The notes under the pieces: model-generated | Databases searched by the model: none | Told to the model about the DNA's origin: nothing | What the model saw: the letters and a program-made list of their open reading frames with translations, nothing else | Position numbers and translations under genes: made by a program | In this document: in pieces, positions 33,392 to 36,105 of the stretch | Layout of the letters: the number at the start of each line of letters is the position of its first letter | Numbering within the stretch: position 1 is the first letter of the stretch | Source of the DNA: Bacteroidales bacterium | GTDB lineage: Bacteria; Bacteroidota; Bacteroidia; Bacteroidales; JAAUTT01 | NCBI GenBank assembly: GCA_025361285.1 | Contig: JANYAP010000183.1 | Coordinates: 1 to 36,105, forward strand | Direction of reading: 5' to 3' | DNA: 36,105 bases

Positions 33392-34744
33392 TTACCTCTC
33401 AAACTGCAACCGCATACCTTTAACCTTTTCATTAAACAAGCCGTTATCGTAAACCAAGTTGCCGTTAACAAACGTATGCGTTACCTTTCCAGTAAACTTC
33501 TGCCCTTCAAGTGGCGACCAACCGCATTTGTATAAGATATTATCTTTAGCTACAGTCCACTCTTTGTTTGGGTCAAGCAGTACAATATCAGCATAATAAC
33601 CTTCACGTATATATCCACGTTTGTTAACCTGAAAAATTTCGGCAGGATGGTGGCACATCTTTTCAACTATTTTACTGATTGATATTTTTCCTTGTTTGCG
33701 CAGTTCAAGCATCACATTTAGTGAATGTTGTACTAATGGTCCGCCCGATGGTGCTTTGGAATAGGCATTTGCCTTTTCCTCAAACGTATGCGGTGCGTGG
33801 TCGGTGGCAATAACGTCTAACGTATTATTTATCAATGCTTCAACAAGCTTTTCTTTGTCGTTCTTGGTTTTAATTGCTGGATTCCATTTTATTTTATTCC
33901 CAAGTTGTTCATAATCACTTTCGTCGAACCAAAGATGATGCACACATCCCTCGCCAGTAATTCTTTTTGTTCTTATTTCTCCTTCATTCGAAAGAAGGCT
34001 AAGCTCTTTAGCTGTAGATAGATGCAAAAGATGTAAGCGGGTATTGTGTTTTTTTGCCAAAGTGGTGGCTAACAAGCTCGATAAGTAACAGGCTTCCTCA
34101 CTGCGTATTAGCGGATGGCATGAAATTGGAATGTTGTCGCCATATTTTTCCTGATAAATAGCCAAATTATTACGGATAGTTTGTTCGTCCTCGCAATGCA
34201 CTGCTATTAAAAGCTTCGATTGTTTAAAAATCTGCTCCAACGTTTCGGGGTTGTCAACCAGCATATTACCTGTCGATGCGCCCATAAATATCTTTATACC
34301 ACATACATGCTTAGGATCGGTTTGCAAAAGCTCGTCGATATTTTCGTTGGTAGCACCCATATAAAAGGAGTAATTGGCAAGCGATTTTTGCGAAGCCAAT
34401 TGGTATTTATCTTCCAAAAGTGCTTGTGTAATGGTTTGCGGGTTGGTATTAGGCATTTCCATGAATGATGTAATGCCACCAGCTACTGCTGCCTTCGCTT
34501 CGGTATATATTTCGCCCTTGTGCGTAAGACCAGGTTCGCGAAAATGCACTTGGTCGTCAATAATACCAGGGATAAGGTATTTACCTTCGGCATTTATCAC
34601 TAAATCATTAGGTTGAACTAAATCATTATGAAGTTCGCCATAAATAATTTTCGTAATTAGCCCATTTTCAATGCAAATGCTTCCTTTCCTTTCGGCATGT
34701 TCATTTACAATTATTGCATTTTTAATTATAGTTCTATTAATCAT
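33392..34744 (-). CDS. pyrC: Dihydroorotase
   Basis: Closes carbamoyl-aspartate to dihydroorotate in pyrimidine synthesis. It is a 450-residue amidohydrolase TIM barrel with flanking beta-sandwich. The first metal motif reads IIDDQVHFREPGLTHKGEI, with Gln at the first His of the usual H-x-H; HFREPG is otherwise intact and the same Gln is typical of this Bacteroidetes subgroup as far as I know. Other ligands look present: the lysine in GIKIFMGASTG, VHCEDE, LHLLHLST and DVIATDHAPHTFEEK. The substrate loop SGGPLVQHSLNVM and the C-terminal GYYADIVLLDPN fit the class. It lies 59 nt downstream of the GT2 mannosyltransferase gene and probably shares its transcript, a common Bacteroidetes pairing. 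Confidence 0.93.
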   Translation of the reverse strand: MINRTIIKNAIIVNEHAERKGSICIENGLITKIIYGELHNDLVQPNDLVINAEGKYLIPGIIDDQVHFREPGLTHKGEIYTEAKAAVAGGITSFMEMPNTNPQTITQALLEDKYQLASQKSLANYSFYMGATNENIDELLQTDPKHVCGIKIFMGASTGNMLVDNPETLEQIFKQSKLLIAVHCEDEQTIRNNLAIYQEKYGDNIPISCHPLIRSEEACYLSSLLATTLAKKHNTRLHLLHLSTAKELSLLSNEGEIRTKRITGEGCVHHLWFDESDYEQLGNKIKWNPAIKTKNDKEKLVEALINNTLDVIATDHAPHTFEEKANAYSKAPSGGPLVQHSLNVMLELRKQGKISISKIVEKMCHHPAEIFQVNKRGYIREGYYADIVLLDPNKEWTVAKDNILYKCGWSPLEGQKFTGKVTHTFVNGNLVYDNGLFNEKVKGMRLQFER

Positions 34745-34779
34745 GTACTTGTAATTATTTTTTCAGTCTTATTAATTCC

Positions 34780-34800
34780 GACTTCTGACTTCTGACTTGT
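34780..34800. repeat. Three 7-bp tandem units between the GT2 gene and pyrC
   Basis: GACTTCT GACTTCT GACTTGT occupies 34780-34800, in the 59-nt spacer just past the GT2 stop. It is a small microsatellite-like repeat, similar in composition to the one before pyrG. Confidence 0.7.
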
Positions 34801-34803
34801 TTC

Positions 34804-35541
34804 TCACTCCTTCCTCTTATACTTCCTAAAATAACTCTTAAACTTCATCAATGCCACGCCCCATAAGGCTTCGTTAAAAATGCCACCGCTCATTTTCGAT
34901 GCTCCAGCCTTGCGGTCGGTAAATATAATAGGTACTTCAACAATGTTAAACCCCGATTTCCAAGCAGTAAATTTCATTTCAATCTGAAAAGCGTAGCCTT
35001 TAAACTTTATCTTGTCTAACTCTATCGTTTCCAGAACTTTACGAGTGTAGCACTTAAAGCCTGCAGTTGTGTCGGCGATATTCATTCCGGTAACAAACCT
35101 TACATATTTCGAGGCGAGATACGACATAAGAACTCTGCCCATAGGCCAATTTACAACGTTTACACCCGATTTGTAGCGCGAGCCAATTGCCATATCGGCG
35201 CCACCTTCCGTGCAAGCATTATAAAGATGCACCAAATCTTCGGGGTTGTGCGAAAAATCGGCATCCATCTCAAAAATTATATCGTAGTTGTTCGCTATAG
35301 CCCACTTAAAGCCCGCAATGTACGCAGTGCCTAAGCCAAGCTTACCTTTTCGTTCTAAAATATGCAAATGGTCGCTAAACTCATTCATTAACGATTTTAC
35401 TATAGCTGCAGTGCCATCGGGCGAGTTATCTTCAATAACAAGCACTTCAAAGAAAACATCTAAACTAAAAACCTTGCGAATAATCTTTTCAATATTCTCC
35501 TTTTCGTTGTAAGTAGGAATTATAACTATGCTTTTTGCCAC
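34804..35541 (-). CDS. Polyprenol monophosphomannose synthase-type glycosyltransferase (GT2)
   Basis: Transfers mannose (or another sugar) from its nucleotide form to a polyprenyl phosphate on the cytoplasmic side of the inner membrane, supplying lipid-linked sugar for envelope glycans. The 245-residue protein is a soluble GT-A domain with no C-terminal membrane helices. Motifs are VIIPTYNEKENI, VIEDNSPDGTAAIV, the metal-binding FEMDADFSHNPEDL (D-A-D), IGSRYKSGVNVVNWP and the family hallmark DTTAGFKCYTRKVL followed by FKGYAFQIEMKF. It is the first gene of the pair with pyrC. Function as a dolichyl-phosphate mannose synthase-like enzyme is from family resemblance; the donor sugar is not proved. 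Confidence 0.92.
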   Translation of the reverse strand: MAKSIVIIPTYNEKENIEKIIRKVFSLDVFFEVLVIEDNSPDGTAAIVKSLMNEFSDHLHILERKGKLGLGTAYIAGFKWAIANNYDIIFEMDADFSHNPEDLVHLYNACTEGGADMAIGSRYKSGVNVVNWPMGRVLMSYLASKYVRFVTGMNIADTTAGFKCYTRKVLETIELDKIKFKGYAFQIEMKFTAWKSGFNIVEVPIIFTDRKAGASKMSGGIFNEALWGVALMKFKSYFRKYKRKE

Positions 35542-35742
35542 TGCTTTACCTTATTATATGAATACTTTGTTATTTATTCGGCTAAGATAAATATTTTGCA
35601 CGATACTATCCAATTTTTGATAATATTTTCCGCTTGTATTCAGTAGGATGGGGGTTTTTATGCAATTGTGTAGCACCATACTGTGTCAATTGTTTAGGGT
35701 TTTAGTGGATTTGATAATATAGTGTCCATTCATAACTTGTAA

Positions 35743-35828
35743 AATCCTGACAGGTTTTGTATTCTATATAACCTCGGTAATTTATAATTATAAGATAATG
35801 TACTTATTACCGAAAACCTGTCAGGATT
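35743..35828. repeat. Nested inverted repeat AATCCTGACAGGTTTT / AAAACCTGTCAGGATT
   Basis: Outer arms 35743-35758 and 35813-35828 are perfectly complementary over 16 bp. Inside them CGGTAAT (35775-35781) faces ATTACCG (35806-35812), directly adjacent to the right outer arm. AGTGTCCAT just to the left (35721-35729) echoes the tail of the ATGCCACAGATT element (TGGACACT in copy B). The 564-nt gap 35542-36105 holds this element, an edge promoter and no credible gene. Confidence 0.8.
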
Positions 35829-36064
35829 AATTACGCAAATTATCGCCTTTAGGGATAGACACTGATTTACTATTAATAAATGTCGTTTAGCCTCCATAAT
35901 CGGGCTTGAAATACTCATATTCATTGATTTGAAACAATAAATGAATATGAGTTAAGGTTGTGAAAGCCCTTCAGGCTTAACTTAACTAATTTATTTTTAA
36001 CCATCTCACAATTAGTTTTTTATCGCATACCATTAAAATAGTTTCAAAATAATTTACCAAAGTA

Positions 36065-36095
36065 TTTGGAATAGCCAAAAAGCGTATTACTTTTG
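36065..36095 (+). promoter_or_regulatory. Bacteroidetes promoter at the right edge, TTTG / TACTTTTG
   Basis: TTTG (36065-36068) and TACTTTTG (36088-36095) are exactly 19 nt apart, matching the Bacteroidetes -33/-7 consensus, and CACCCGC follows as a plausible start region. It points out of the window to the right, so the driven gene or RNA is not visible. Confidence 0.7.
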
Positions 36096-36105
36096 CACCC
36101 GCTAA

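Noticed and set aside
35730-35924. A 64-codon minus-strand frame near the right edge
   Set aside because: It spans the nested AATCCTGACAGGTTTT inverted repeat, so its protein reflects the repeat.

Overview
The window is AT-rich DNA from a Bacteroidetes (Bacteroidota) bacterium, most likely a Bacteroidales-type or related lineage. The evidence is three C-terminal type IX secretion (T9SS) sorting domains, two Bacteroidetes-style promoters (TTTG, about 19 nt, TAnnTTTG), lipoproteins with a bare lipobox, a DUF349 repeat protein, the polyprenol-phosphate mannosyltransferase/dihydroorotase gene pair, and almost no Shine-Dalgarno sequences. It looks like ordinary chromosome: no phage, plasmid, CRISPR array, tRNA or rRNA was seen.

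Layout. 1-229: 3' end of a coiled-coil protein. 313-3255 (-): a DnaE-type DNA polymerase III alpha subunit with a degenerate PHP domain. 3632-9269 (+): DUF349 protein, CTP synthase (TTG start) and the YidC insertase. 9376-12540 (+): two tandem paralogous ATP-grasp proteins and a dihydroorotate dehydrogenase-like flavoprotein. 12770-18829 (-): a long run with lpxB, a small membrane protein, a C_GCAxxG_C_C protein, another small membrane protein overlapping surE, surE, dprA, a two-TM protein and proline dehydrogenase. 19022-26820 (-): a surface and secreted protein island with a DNRLRE-type lipoprotein, three T9SS proteins, a LamG lipoprotein, a wrecked T9SS gene and another lipoprotein. 26958-29250 (-): an ECF sigma factor, a membrane anti-sigma-like protein and an outer-membrane barrel-like protein. 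29452-36105: a lipoprotein, a GatB/YqeY protein, EPSP synthase, dihydroorotase, a GT2 mannosyltransferase and a strong promoter at the right edge.

The most interesting signal is regulatory. A 37-nt element with two invariant blocks at identical spacing occurs twice: over the start of the ECF sigma gene and in front of the lipoprotein gene at 26820. Read on the minus strand it has GGGAAC, a 15-nt spacer after GGAAC, and CGTC, the classic -35/-10 layout of ECF sigma promoters. This suggests an autoregulated sigma/anti-sigma/outer-membrane module that also controls the lipoprotein, and it moves the sigma start to a GTG at 29217.

Intergenic DNA is rich in inverted repeats: a two-copy element with ATGCCACAGATT ends, a cluster of CCGACcTACGTCGG palindromes, a perfect AATCCTGACAGGTTTT inverted repeat, and a roughly 190-bp interval bounded by perfect 19-bp inverted repeats. 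Several lie between convergent genes and may also act as terminators. All function calls come from reading the sequence; no database search was run.
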